Position numbers and translations under genes: made by a program
Assembly: GCF_036346615.1 (NCBI RefSeq)
Contig: NZ_CP107836.1
Location: 1,426,001 to 1,490,000 of the forward strand
Length of the DNA: 64,000 nucleotides
From: Streptomyces sp. NBC_00523
Lineage (GTDB): Bacteria; Actinomycetota; Actinomycetes; Streptomycetales; Streptomycetaceae
Reading direction: 5' to 3'
Shown here: piece by piece, positions 15,974-27,638 of the stretch
How positions within the stretch are numbered: the stretch's first letter is position 1
How the letters are laid out: every line of letters starts with the position of its first letter
The notes under the pieces: generated by a model
What the model saw: the letters and a program-made list of their open reading frames with translations, nothing else
What the model was told of the DNA's origin: nothing
Databases searched by the model: none

Positions 15974-18600
15974 CCGTCCCCCCGTTTCTTGAACCGGAAG
16001 CCCCACCGGGACGGGCGCTCCTCCTGGTACGCGGAGGCGGGCGGGTAGGCGGGGTGGCCGTCGGGCCTCGGGGGCGGGGTGCCCCGGGGGCCGCCGGGGG
16101 CGGGGGTCTGCGGCTGGGGGCCGGACGGCGGGGCGGCGGGCGGGTAGGGGCGGTGCTGGTACGGGCCCGCGGGCGGGACGGTGTGCGCGGGGGTGCTGAG
16201 GGCGCCGATGATCCGGCGGTGGCGGACCTCCTCGTGGTTGCTGTAGCGGACGAGCCGGGCGCACAGCTCGCCGTACCGGGCGTCCCGGCCCAGTCCCTCG
16301 TACACGGCGAGGCCGATGCCGGGCTGCTGCCGGTCGAGTTCCGTGGTGAGCGCGTAGCCGAACGCGGAGCCGTGCTCGCCGACGAGTGCGGCGACCTCGT
16401 CCAGGAGGCGGCCGGTGACCGAGCGGTGCGGGCAGCCGCTGATGATGATCCTGGCCAGTTCGTCCAGCTCCGCCCGGGCGTTGACGGCCAGCCGCAGCCG
16501 CCGGACAGCCCGGAGCCAGCCGAGCCCGGAGCGTTCCAGGCCCTCGACCAGGTCGGCGGGGAGGTCGAGATCGAGCCAGTGGGCGTAGTCCGCGGCCATC
16601 AGCCGCCGGGACAGGCCCTCGCCCACGGTGGTCTCGATGCTGGGCCGCTGTCTCATCCACCGGGTGAGGACGGGCCAGCCGTGCACCGGGTCCGGCCGGT
16701 CCCCGAGGAGCGCCGCGATCGCGTCGTCCCGCAGGGCGGGGTCGCCGTCGGTGCGGGCCACGAGCGTGTCGGCGTACCGGTCCAGGGCGGGGGGCCCGTC
16801 GGTGAGGCCGCGCAGCCGGGGCAGCGCGGCCGCCGGGCGCGATCCGGGGTCCGCCGCCCGGCCGGTGAGCCACAGCAGGTCCGCGTCGGCGGCGGCGTCC
16901 GGTGGGAGCCCGGGGTCTCCGGGGCGGGCCAGATCGTCGAGCAGCGTGAGGAGTTCGGCCCGCCTGCCGCCCCGCACGACGTCGCGCAGGACGGGCCACA
17001 GCGGGCTGATGACGCCCGGCTGCACGTGGTCGCGGGCGGTCTCCAGGGCGATGCGCCAGGCTTCCTCGTTGTCCCCGACGAACGCGGTGGCGTCGGCCTC
17101 GGTGGCGGCCGCGTGACGGCCGGTGAGCGCACCGGCGAAGCGCAGCCAGCCGGGGACCGGGCCCGCGCCGGAGGCGGCCGCGGGAGCCAGCAGCCGTTCC
17201 AGGGGCCGCATGTCGCGGGCGTGGTTGGTGAACAGGCCGCGCACCCAGGCGAGTCCGGCCTCCGGTGAGGCCAGCAGGACCCGGTCGGTGGCGTCGGTGT
17301 GGTAGCCGTACTCCCGTTCCGCCATGTAGGCGAGCTGTCCGGCCCAGACGGGGTCGTAGCCGGGGGCGGTCGCCAGCGCGGTGAGGAGGCGGCCGAACGC
17401 GCCGGTGCGGCCGGCCCCTTCCAGGGCGTGCGTCAGGCTCAGGTACTTCCTGGCCAGCGCGAAGGTCTCCTTGGACGCCGGCTGGGCGAGGACGTCCGCG
17501 GCGAGCAGGTCCGGGACCCGCGGGGTCCAGTGGCGGGCGAGGAGCGCGGAGGCGGCGCCGTCGTCGGGGCGCACGGCGGTGCGGGCGAGGAAGGAGACCA
17601 GCTCCCGCTGCCCTCGCTCGTCCACGGTGTCCAGGGTGTGCAGGGCGAGCAGCCGCCCGATCTCCTCGGTCTGGCCCCTGCCCTGCCGGACGGCTTCCAG
17701 GACGGAGTCGAGGAGGTCCAGTTCACGCAGGACGCGGACGGCGTCGGCGCCCTCGCGCAGCGGGACGGGGGCGGTGGCGGCGAGCAGGTGGGCGACGACG
17801 TCGGCGGTGGACTCCCGCTTGGCGCGGACCCGGGAGAGCTCGGCCAGGTAGGTGCGGGCGATGTCGCCGCCGGGGGACGGGGCCCGGCCGGTGGCGAGCG
17901 GGATCTCCAGCTGCCCGCTGCGCGCGGACCCGGCGAACACCAGCCGCAGGGCGTGCTCGGTCTTCCCGGCCCAGGTGGCGCCGCTGAGCCAGGTCCGGCA
18001 GCCGTACGGCAGCAGCGCGCAGACGGCGTCGAGGACCCGGACCCGTTCGTCGATGCCGGGGAGGGTGCCGCCGCGCGGGGCGGTGATGACGAGGTGCCGG
18101 CCGTCGAGGAGGAGGGCGGCCGCTCCGGCGGCCCAGTCGAAGCCCAGCCGGTCGATGGTGTCGGCGAGTTCGGAGGCGGGGGTGCGCTCGGCGTGCAGGA
18201 CGGCCTCGGCACCGGGCGGGGTCTCGGTGCGGGCGGCGGCCCGGTCGAGGGAGGTCCAGGTCACCCCGGCCCGGGCGGCCGGCCGCCATTCGGTGAGCAG
18301 CAGCCGCCAGGTGTAACTGGCCGTGCCGGTGCCGTCCTTGGAGCCGTCCCAGGTGGTGTCGACCACGGCGCAGACCGGCCGGTCCTCGCCGTCGGCGGTG
18401 GAGAGGAAGACCCGCCAGGGCAGTTCGCCGTCCGGGTCGCGGCCGTCCGGGGTGCCGGTGGTGGCGGTCCACAGGTAGCGCTGGGCCCGGTCCTTGGGGA
18501 GGCTGCCGTCCAGCACCTCGTATCCCATGGAACGGCCCGCCCGCTTGCCCAGCACGGCCCAGTCGGCGGGCAGCGGGACCGCGCCCGGGCTCTCGCTCAC
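15970..18600 (-). CDS. GTPase-associated protein 1 (GAP1)-like large protein
   Basis: This 876-residue protein has no catalytic motif that I recognise. An N-terminal domain of ~280 residues contains GYEVLDGSLPKDRAQ, CAVVDTTWDG and LLLDGRHLVITAPRG segments. A mostly alpha-helical middle and C-terminal region carries many short Leu/Ala repeats. The tail (about 825-876) is Pro/Gly-rich and ends in the basic FRFKKRG. The N-terminal pattern and the position directly after a GTPase gene fit the GTPase-associated protein 1 family as I remember it, thought to act as partner or effector of the neighbouring GTPase. The GTG start overlaps the GTPase stop (GTGA) and the stop overlaps the Hsp70-like start (ATGA). 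Family assignment is moderate; its role is unproven. Confidence 0.75.
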   Translation of the reverse strand: MSESPGAVPLPADWAVLGKRAGRSMGYEVLDGSLPKDRAQRYLWTATTGTPDGRDPDGELPWRVFLSTADGEDRPVCAVVDTTWDGSKDGTGTASYTWRLLLTEWRPAARAGVTWTSLDRAAARTETPPGAEAVLHAERTPASELADTIDRLGFDWAAGAAALLLDGRHLVITAPRGGTLPGIDERVRVLDAVCALLPYGCRTWLSGATWAGKTEHALRLVFAGSARSGQLEIPLATGRAPSPGGDIARTYLAELSRVRAKRESTADVVAHLLAATAPVPLREGADAVRVLRELDLLDSVLEAVRQGRGQTEEIGRLLALHTLDTVDERGQRELVSFLARTAVRPDDGAASALLARHWTPRVPDLLAADVLAQPASKETFALARKYLSLTHALEGAGRTGAFGRLLTALATAPGYDPVWAGQLAYMAEREYGYHTDATDRVLLASPEAGLAWVRGLFTNHARDMRPLERLLAPAAASGAGPVPGWLRFAGALTGRHAAATEADATAFVGDNEEAWRIALETARDHVQPGVISPLWPVLRDVVRGGRRAELLTLLDDLARPGDPGLPPDAAADADLLWLTGRAADPGSRPAAALPRLRGLTDGPPALDRYADTLVARTDGDPALRDDAIAALLGDRPDPVHGWPVLTRWMRQRPSIETTVGEGLSRRLMAADYAHWLDLDLPADLVEGLERSGLGWLRAVRRLRLAVNARAELDELARIIISGCPHRSVTGRLLDEVAALVGEHGSAFGYALTTELDRQQPGIGLAVYEGLGRDARYGELCARLVRYSNHEEVRHRRIIGALSTPAHTVPPAGPYQHRPYPPAAPPSGPQPQTPAPGGPRGTPPPRPDGHPAYPPASAYQEERPSRWGFRFKKRGDG

Positions 18601-19778
18601 CGCTGCCACAGCTTCGAGCCGCCGGACCGGATGCGCTTTTCGAGGTCGATCAGCGGTTCCAGCACGTTGATGGGCACGGGCGAGGTGCAGATGCGGCGGA
18701 CGCCCTCCACGACCTCGACGTTCAGGTAGTTGCGGTAGTCGAAGACGTTCTGCGGGTTGAGCCGGAAGCCGATGGCGGAGGTCGCGTAGTACGAGATGCG
18801 CGTCGGGTGGAAGAAGTTGGCCAGTCCGTCGCGCACCAGGCGGGCGCTGGCGCCGCGTACGTCGTCGCACATCCACTGGAAGAAGCGGGCCGCCTGGTCG
18901 TCGGGGACGCGCGGCAGCCGGTTGCCCTCCTGGCTCTGCGTCACCCAGCCCGCCTCCACCGCCGGGCGGAACACCTCGGGGTTGTCGAACTTGGTGATGC
19001 AGACCGACACATGGTGGGGCAGCCGGTTGCGGTGGAGCTTCCCGGCGTCCCGGACCCGGGCGTTGAGCTCGGTGAGCATCGAGTAGAGGAAGTTGAGCCC
19101 TTCCCCGGCCCGCTGGCTGTCGAGCAGCGGGTCGAAGAGGTAGATCAGCCCCTGGGAGCGGGCCAGCTGGTCGAGGACCCTGGGCCGCAGGGCGTTGGCC
19201 TCGTCGCCCCGGAACGCCTCACCGGTGACGTCCTGGACCTCCAGGATGAAACCGGTCTCCTTGTTCCTCCGGAACGGCCCCGCCGTCGGCTCGTCGCCCT
19301 GGAAGGACCAGGACAGCGGCTGGAGGCCCACGGTCGCGTCCGGGAACCGGCGCTGGATCGCCAGCTGGGTGACGCCGTCGTTGAGGAATTCGATGGACTC
19401 GGGGTTCATTCCGCCGATGACCCAGTTGGAGCGGCTGTGGCGCTGCTGCTGCATCGCCGCGATGGCCATCGAGGCGAGGTAGGTCGTCTTGCCGGAGCGG
19501 GGCGCCCCCCACAGCCCGATGCGGACGCGGTCGGCCGCCGGGTTCTCCACGCCGGTGGGGGCGACCGGGATCGGCAGGGGGTCGAGATGCCCGTCGGCCG
19601 AGGGGTACGAGGAGGGCTCCGGCCCGTACGCGGCGGTGGGGTCGGGCTGCGGCGGCAGGCTGCCCCAGGGGGCGGTGGTGGCGTCGGGGTCGGAGGACGA
19701 GGCGGTGTGACCCGGCGGCTCGGAGGGCCCGACGGCGTCCTCGGGGGGCTCGTTGGGGTCGTAGTACGGATCGGTCAT
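18597..19778 (-). CDS. TRAFAC-type GTPase (double-GTPase/conflict-system class)
   Basis: This 393-residue protein has a disordered Pro/Asp-rich N-terminus (1-80), then a G domain. G1 is GAPRSGKT (91-98, K97), a DxxG-like switch II is DVTG (183-186), and a G4-like element is ITKFD (TKxD, 262-265). YYATSAIGF near 330 fits G5. A long insert between G1 and G3 contains FPDATVGLQPLSWSF. It is not a translation factor or an Era/Obg-type GTPase and best fits the GTPases linked with GAP1 proteins. ACGAGGAGAG precedes the ATG, making this a strong initiation site within the operon. It starts 28 nt after the zinc-ribbon/vWA gene and is coupled to the GAP1-like gene by a GTGA overlap. Confidence 0.85.
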   Translation of the reverse strand: MTDPYYDPNEPPEDAVGPSEPPGHTASSSDPDATTAPWGSLPPQPDPTAAYGPEPSSYPSADGHLDPLPIPVAPTGVENPAADRVRIGLWGAPRSGKTTYLASMAIAAMQQQRHSRSNWVIGGMNPESIEFLNDGVTQLAIQRRFPDATVGLQPLSWSFQGDEPTAGPFRRNKETGFILEVQDVTGEAFRGDEANALRPRVLDQLARSQGLIYLFDPLLDSQRAGEGLNFLYSMLTELNARVRDAGKLHRNRLPHHVSVCITKFDNPEVFRPAVEAGWVTQSQEGNRLPRVPDDQAARFFQWMCDDVRGASARLVRDGLANFFHPTRISYYATSAIGFRLNPQNVFDYRNYLNVEVVEGVRRICTSPVPINVLEPLIDLEKRIRSGGSKLWQR

Positions 19779-19806
19779 GTGTCTCTCCTCGTACCGGAGC
19801 GGTCGG

Positions 19807-21660
19807 TCACAGCAGCGGGGTCGCGAGGGCCAGCGGGCAGGGCAGGCCGTCCCACCGCCAGGGAGGGGCGAGGGTGTCGGCGACGTCGTCGGCCGTGTCG
19901 GAGCCGGGGCGGAAGGAGCCCCCGGCTCCGAGCGCGTCCCACGCGGACGCCGTGTAGTGGTGTACGGGGCCCTTCGGGCCGGTGTCCGGGTCCGCGCGGG
20001 CGAGGACGCGCACGTCCCGGGCGCGCAGGGCGTCGAGTTCGGCGCGCCAGTCGGCGCCGAGGGGGCAGGCGGGCACCACCTCGTGCTGTTCGGGCAGTCC
20101 GGGCGGGCGGCGGCCGACGACGAGCAGGACACGCTGGGTGTCCGGGGCGCGCGCGGTGCGGGGCCGGGCCCGGACGAGCCGGCCCACTTCCTTCAGGGCG
20201 TCCTCCAGCGAGGAGGCGGTGTCCTGTTCGCGCCGCGCGGGCCGCCAGCCGGTCAGCGCGGCGAGGGCGGCCCGGGCGGGCCCGGCCGGGACGCGCAGCA
20301 GGAGCACGGGGCGGGGGCCGTAGCGGTTCTCGTGGACCGCGTGGTCGTAGTGGCCGACGACGCCGACGCGCAGACCGGGTCCGTGCCGGCGGGCCAGGGT
20401 GGCGATGACGTCCCGGACGAAGCCGAGCCGTTCGCCGGTCTCGCCCGCGTCGGCGCCGCTCATGTCGACGGTGAGGAACACGTCGAGGGCGGGCGGGTGG
20501 ATGACGCGCCGGGGCAGGCTGCCCACCAGGGCGGGGATGTCGGGCAGTTCGCCCCGGCCCTCGGCGTGGGCGCCCTCGTGCGGGGTGACCTCGCCCGGGC
20601 CGTGCAGGACGAACGCGAGGCGCTGCGGTGCGAAGGCGGCGAGGTCGGTCCGCCGCGCCGAGAGGGTGACCGCGCCGCTGCCGTCGGCCCCCGGGGTCCC
20701 GGCGAGGACGGGCAGCAGCACCGGGGCGCGGGAGGCGAGTCCGCCGTAGACGGTGATCTCGGCGGTGGCGGTCTCGCCGCGCCGCAGCCGTGAGCCGGCC
20801 GGGAAGAGGACCTGGGTGTGGGCGTGCACCTCGCCGGTGCGGCGGTCCACGCGGGCGAGGAGCAGGGAGTGGTCGACGGCCAGCGGTGCCGTCCGCAGCG
20901 CCGCGCGCACGGCGTCGGCGGTGCCGGTGGTGGTGGCGGCTTCGCCGGGCCCGGGGCCGATCTCGGCGCTCGCCCGGTGCACGGACCGCAGCAGTCCGGC
21001 GGCCCGGTCGAGGAGGACCCAGCCGCTGCGGCGGCCGAGGATCACGAGCGTGCGGGCCCGGGTCAGCGCGGGGTGGGCGCGCAGCCACCCGGTGACGGCC
21101 GCGTCGAACTCCGCGCGGTCCAGGGGCTCCTGGGTGCCGATGCCCCCGGCGAGCCGGAAGCGGCGCGGTGCGGCGTCGCCGTCCAGCAGCGGCAGCAGCG
21201 CGGCCCAGTCGGTGCTCCCGGCGTCGGCCTGGCGGGGTATGCCGCTGCGGTCGGCCGCGGCCCGGATGACGTGCAGGCCGTCGGGTGTGAATTCGGCGAA
21301 CACCACGTCGGGAATGCGTCCGGCGACCAGGTCGGTGAGGATCTGCTGCCAGCGGGCGGAGTCGTGCGGCGGTAAGGAGCCCCGGGGCAAGGGCGGCGGC
21401 GCGGCGTCCGCGGGTCCGGCCCTGAGCAGCGGCGCCAGCCGCCGTACGCCTTCCGCGTCGCCCTGCGAGAGCGTCGCGGCCCGTAAGTCCCAGGCGTGCT
21501 GGGCGGTGTGCAGGGCGGTCCGGGCGGTCTCGGTGTCCTCGTCGGTCAGGGCGCCGAGGACCGGGTCGTCCCACATGCGCCAGGAGCAGCCTTCGCACTC
21601 CCGGCCGCCCGTGTCCGGTGTCGCGCACACGGGACACACCGCACCGGTTCCCCTCGCCAC
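19807..21660 (-). CDS. Zinc-ribbon protein with degenerate vWA-like domain, first gene of the operon
   Basis: This 617-residue protein starts with a zinc ribbon, C9PVC12 and C22EGC25. A central region of about 300 residues includes VILGRRSGWVLLDR and beta-rich stretches. The C-terminal third reads as a vWA-like Rossmann domain: DVFLTVDMSGAD stands where a MIDAS DxSxS would be, but the last serine is replaced by alanine. RVGVVGHYDH and RVLLVVG strands follow. Metal binding may therefore be lost while the protein-binding fold is kept. It starts with GTG at 21660 behind a GAGGGGAG sequence and is the first gene of the eight-gene minus-strand set. The promoter should lie in 21661-21892. I do not recognise the full architecture from a named family. 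Confidence 0.78.
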   Translation of the reverse strand: MARGTGAVCPVCATPDTGGRECEGCSWRMWDDPVLGALTDEDTETARTALHTAQHAWDLRAATLSQGDAEGVRRLAPLLRAGPADAAPPPLPRGSLPPHDSARWQQILTDLVAGRIPDVVFAEFTPDGLHVIRAAADRSGIPRQADAGSTDWAALLPLLDGDAAPRRFRLAGGIGTQEPLDRAEFDAAVTGWLRAHPALTRARTLVILGRRSGWVLLDRAAGLLRSVHRASAEIGPGPGEAATTTGTADAVRAALRTAPLAVDHSLLLARVDRRTGEVHAHTQVLFPAGSRLRRGETATAEITVYGGLASRAPVLLPVLAGTPGADGSGAVTLSARRTDLAAFAPQRLAFVLHGPGEVTPHEGAHAEGRGELPDIPALVGSLPRRVIHPPALDVFLTVDMSGADAGETGERLGFVRDVIATLARRHGPGLRVGVVGHYDHAVHENRYGPRPVLLLRVPAGPARAALAALTGWRPARREQDTASSLEDALKEVGRLVRARPRTARAPDTQRVLLVVGRRPPGLPEQHEVVPACPLGADWRAELDALRARDVRVLARADPDTGPKGPVHHYTASAWDALGAGGSFRPGSDTADDVADTLAPPWRWDGLPCPLALATPLL

Positions 21661-21777
21661 ACCCCGGCTCCCCTCGTAGCCCGTCGCTCACCTCCGCGCA
21701 TGGTCACCGACCACAAGCGCTCGGCTCCGGGGCGTCATGGTGACACAACGGCGGGCGCGCCCGTCAGGGTTCGGAAG

Positions 21778-21822
21778 GATGAACCGGATCATCTCGCCGA
21801 ACGCCCCGTGGTGAACCGGTTC
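21778..21822. promoter_or_regulatory. Two LacI-type palindromes upstream of lacZ
   Basis: TGAACCGGATCA (from 21780) lies in a 16-nt near-palindrome 21778-21793. GAACCGGTTC, a perfect palindrome, lies at 21813-21822 within TGAACCGGTTCT. Their centres are 32 bp apart, three helical turns. LacI-family repressors bind such CG-centred palindromes, and the sites lie 71 nt or more upstream of the beta-galactosidase start. No LacI regulator is encoded in the window. Confidence 0.5.
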
Positions 21823-21844
21823 TTCGCTCATTAGCGTGATCGCG

Positions 21845-24778
<2,934 letters not shown>

Positions 24779-24927
24779 GGCTCCGGGCGGGCCCGGTGCC
24801 GTACGGAATCGGCAACCGGGTCCGTTCTGTGCCGAGTTGGGCCCGTGCCCCCCTTCCCCGGGGCGAGCGGTGACGTCGTAGCATCGGCACTTTGCGCGAT
24901 CTTTACTGCTTCACAAGGGGGAATGTG

Positions 24928-25992
24928 ATGGGCATCGGGAGGCGACGGGCCTCGGTCATCGCCGCGGTGGTGGCCGGGGCGGTGCTGGCGACGGGCACCA
25001 CGCTGTGGGCGACGGACAGCGGGCCGTTCCGGGACAGTTACTGCTGGGGCGCGTGGGAGCAGAACAGCGGGCCGTCCTTCCTGGGCGACAAGGCGCTGCT
25101 GAAGTCCGGCTCCGAGCGCCGCGCCACCGAGTCCGCCACGTCCTCGGCGGACGGCCCGCACGGCACGTGCACGGTGACCGTCGCCTCCGAGGTCGAGGAC
25201 GACGACTCCGACGAGCCGCTGACCTTCAAGGATTCGGTGACCCTGGAGTTCGGTCCCGTACCCGCGGAGGTGAAGGAGCACCGGGACTGGCTGGCCCGGA
25301 ACTTCCACGGCTCGGCCTCGCCGCTGCCGGACGGGCTCGACGGGCTGGTCGCCGGGGACCGGGGCATGCTGGTGCTGCCGTCGGCCTGCGACCGGGACGG
25401 CGGGCCGACCGTGGTGACGATCCGCGGCGCGAGCACGGGCGACGGCCATCTCGGCAAGGTCGCCATGCCGTTCACGATCGGCACCCGTGCGGACGTCCTG
25501 CGGATGCTGCTGGACGCCGCCGGCACCGCGATGGACAAGTCCGGATGTGCACCCGCACACCCTCTGCGCAGCAGCTCCCCGATGGTGACGGTGGCCGAGG
25601 ACGAGGAGTCCGCCTCCTCCCCGCTCTGCCGGATACCGGGGATGACCTTCGACTACGGCGACGGCTCCCGTTACGAACAGCAGGTGGGCGCGGTCACCGA
25701 CCGGCTGCAGACCTGCTCGGTGGTGTGGAAGACCGCGCGGATGCCCGACGAGCCGTCCGCGCAGTACGTGATGGCGAACGGAAGCCGTCTGGCGGACCTG
25801 TTCGAGGGCCTGCCGGAGGGTGCGAAGCAGGGGCTGGTACGCCGCAGCTGCGACGGGCGGAAGACCGTGTTCTACGGGCATGTGGAGACCGGTCTCCAGA
25901 ACCGGGGCCGCCCCTCCGACCAGCGGGTGTTCGAGCGGTTCGTGGAGTCCGTGGGGACGCGCATCGGATGCGGAAGCGGTGAGGACGCGTGA
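24928..25992 (+). CDS. Membrane-anchored secreted protein, paralogue of the next gene
   Basis: This 354-residue protein has an N-terminal hydrophobic segment (about residues 8-28, ASVIAAVVAGAVLATGTTLWA) after basic residues. It has no lipobox, so it is an uncleaved anchor or a signal peptide. The extracytoplasmic part contains a CWGAWEQ motif right after the anchor and several dispersed cysteines (CTV, SACDR, SGC, LCRIPG, QTCSV, RSCDG, IGCG), suggesting disulfides. It shares this pattern with the downstream gene (CWDSLG, CRI, QACT, GCSG, FCGI, ICEAG, VCQTG, IGCG). The ATG at 24928 is preferred with AAGGGGGA upstream; a GTG at 24925 is also possible. The stop overlaps the next start by four nt. 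I do not recognise a function. Confidence 0.78.
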   Translation: MGIGRRRASVIAAVVAGAVLATGTTLWATDSGPFRDSYCWGAWEQNSGPSFLGDKALLKSGSERRATESATSSADGPHGTCTVTVASEVEDDDSDEPLTFKDSVTLEFGPVPAEVKEHRDWLARNFHGSASPLPDGLDGLVAGDRGMLVLPSACDRDGGPTVVTIRGASTGDGHLGKVAMPFTIGTRADVLRMLLDAAGTAMDKSGCAPAHPLRSSSPMVTVAEDEESASSPLCRIPGMTFDYGDGSRYEQQVGAVTDRLQTCSVVWKTARMPDEPSAQYVMANGSRLADLFEGLPEGAKQGLVRRSCDGRKTVFYGHVETGLQNRGRPSDQRVFERFVESVGTRIGCGSGEDA

Positions 25993-27176
25993 GCGAGCAG
26001 AACCCCGTTGAGGAGAACCCGGTGACGGACACGGAAGCCGCGGCCGGACCGGCGGTCCCCGAGACCCCCGAGGCCCCCCGGCCCCCGCTCGTCCGCCGTC
26101 TGCTGCGCAGCCGTACCGTGCGCGCCGCGGCCGCCGCCGCGCTGGCCGGGGTCCTGCTGGGCGCGGGCACGGTCGCCTGGCGCACGGACACGCTTCCGCT
26201 GCTCAGCCCCTCCCCGTGCTGGGACTCGCTGGGTTCCGGTGCGATGGACTCCCTGTTCGGGGACCGCCGGACCGAGGTCGAGGAGCAGTCGCTGCACAAC
26301 GACCCGATGGGCGACGACGGTGCGTACGGGCAGTGCCGCATCACGAGCTACGAGGGCGACCGGGCCCGCCGCCAGGTGACGGTGAACGTGCGCCGGCTGG
26401 ACGGGCTGCGGGGCACCGACTCCCAGGACTGGCCGAGCGAGTTCCTGTCCTCGGGCATGGTGCCGCTCGGCGAGGGCCTGCCCGGCATGACCTCGTCCTC
26501 GCGCGCCTGGATCGCGCTGCCGCAGGCGTGCACCGGGCGCGACGAATTCACCGGGCCCACGGTGGTGGACATCGGCATGGGCCGGGCGGACTTCGAGGTG
26601 TCCTCCGAGTACACCCTGCGGGACCGCGCGGCCCTGACCGGGGCTCTGATCGACGCGGCCAACGGCGTCATCGAGGACTTCGGCTGCTCCGGCACGTACC
26701 GCGAACCACGCGATCTGCACCCGCCCGTCCGGTGGGACACCACCCGGATGTCCGGGTTCTGCGGGATCAAGGGCCTCAACCTGCCGGCGGCGTACCGGAA
26801 GGACCTGCGGGAGACCCGCGTCAGCGGCGAGGGCGGCCCGGCCCAGATCTGCGAGGCGGGGACCGGCGTGGACCAGAAGACCGTCCGGCTGACCACGGTG
26901 ACCGACCCGGTGCTGGCCGAGATCTACGGCTCGGCCGCCCTGCACTCCGGCGCATCCGTCCAGGGGACCCGGGGTTACGGGAAGGTGGGCGGGAACCGCG
27001 CGGTGTTCCGGGCGGTCTGCCAGACGGGCCAGGTGATGTTCGTACTGGAGCAACTACGCCCGGCGGGCCCCGGCAGCCACTTCACGTTCACCCGCGACCT
27101 GCTCCCGGCCTACGCGGCAGCGGAGGCCGACCGAATCGGCTGCGGCCCGCAGAAGCTCACGTTCCCGACGTCCTGA
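25989..27176 (+). CDS. Membrane-anchored secreted protein, second paralogue
   Basis: The 395-residue protein begins with a cytoplasmic Glu/Pro-rich stretch (1-35) and an RRLLRSR patch. One transmembrane helix follows at about 45-63 (AAAAAALAGVLLGAGTVAW), then a large extracytoplasmic domain. A CWDSLGSG motif follows the anchor and cysteines recur in the same order as in the preceding gene, so the pair arose by duplication. The two differ in the length of the cytoplasmic tail. The GTG start forms a GTGA overlap with the first paralogue, so they are translated together. No catalytic motif is visible; a paired surface complex is an inference. Confidence 0.78.
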   Translation: MSEQNPVEENPVTDTEAAAGPAVPETPEAPRPPLVRRLLRSRTVRAAAAAALAGVLLGAGTVAWRTDTLPLLSPSPCWDSLGSGAMDSLFGDRRTEVEEQSLHNDPMGDDGAYGQCRITSYEGDRARRQVTVNVRRLDGLRGTDSQDWPSEFLSSGMVPLGEGLPGMTSSSRAWIALPQACTGRDEFTGPTVVDIGMGRADFEVSSEYTLRDRAALTGALIDAANGVIEDFGCSGTYREPRDLHPPVRWDTTRMSGFCGIKGLNLPAAYRKDLRETRVSGEGGPAQICEAGTGVDQKTVRLTTVTDPVLAEIYGSAALHSGASVQGTRGYGKVGGNRAVFRAVCQTGQVMFVLEQLRPAGPGSHFTFTRDLLPAYAAAEADRIGCGPQKLTFPTS

Positions 27177-27202
27177 ACGCCGAGCCGGCAACACGTAGCG
27201 AC

Positions 27203-27242
27203 GTCATCGGGGCCGACTCACCTCGGAGTCGGCCCTGATGAC
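27203..27242. terminator. Bidirectional terminator between paralogue pair and Nudix gene
   Basis: Positions 27203-27219 pair with 27226-27242 over 17 bp with a single G-T pair and a six-nt loop (27220-27225). The hairpin includes the last codons and stop of the minus-strand Nudix gene and lies 27 nt after the plus-strand stop. Confidence 0.75.
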
Positions 27243-27638
27243 TCCTCGTAGAACGTGGACGATGTCCTCGGGCTTGAGGTCGATGCCGTCGAGGCCCTCC
27301 AGGGTCAGCGGGATCTCCTCCAGCGCGTACTCACCGCGGCCCTCGGCGCTGAACTCGGGACCGGTGCGGTCGTCGAAGGACCAGGTCGCGATGCGGGCGA
27401 GGTAGAAGAGCTGACGCTCGTCGTCGGACTCCATCGTGTGGAGCAGGCGGACGATGTCGGCCTTCCCCGCGATCTCCTCGTGGATCTCCCGGTGGAGGGC
27501 GGCCTCGCGAGACTCATCGGTGGGCTCGACGCCACCACCGGGCAGGACCCAGTACACGGGGCGCCCAGGCCTGGTGCGGCGGATGACCAGCATCGTGTGG
27601 TCGGGGGTGACGAGGACGGCACGGACTCGTTCGATCAT
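27204..27638 (-). CDS. Nudix hydrolase
   Basis: The 144-residue protein contains a Nudix box beginning at GGGVEPTDES and continuing REAALHREIHEEIAG. It has the G-x5-E-x7-RE-x2-EE core that binds Mg2+ and cleaves nucleoside-diphosphate-linked substrates. An LPGGG strand and RAVLVTPDHTMLVIRR complete the fold. Substrate is not deducible. The ATG at 27638 overlaps the stop of the upstream flavoprotein gene (ATGA), so the two are coupled. The 3' end lies inside a terminator hairpin. Confidence 0.9.
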   Translation of the reverse strand: MIERVRAVLVTPDHTMLVIRRTRPGRPVYWVLPGGGVEPTDESREAALHREIHEEIAGKADIVRLLHTMESDDERQLFYLARIATWSFDDRTGPEFSAEGRGEYALEEIPLTLEGLDGIDLKPEDIVHVLRGVIRADSEVSRPR

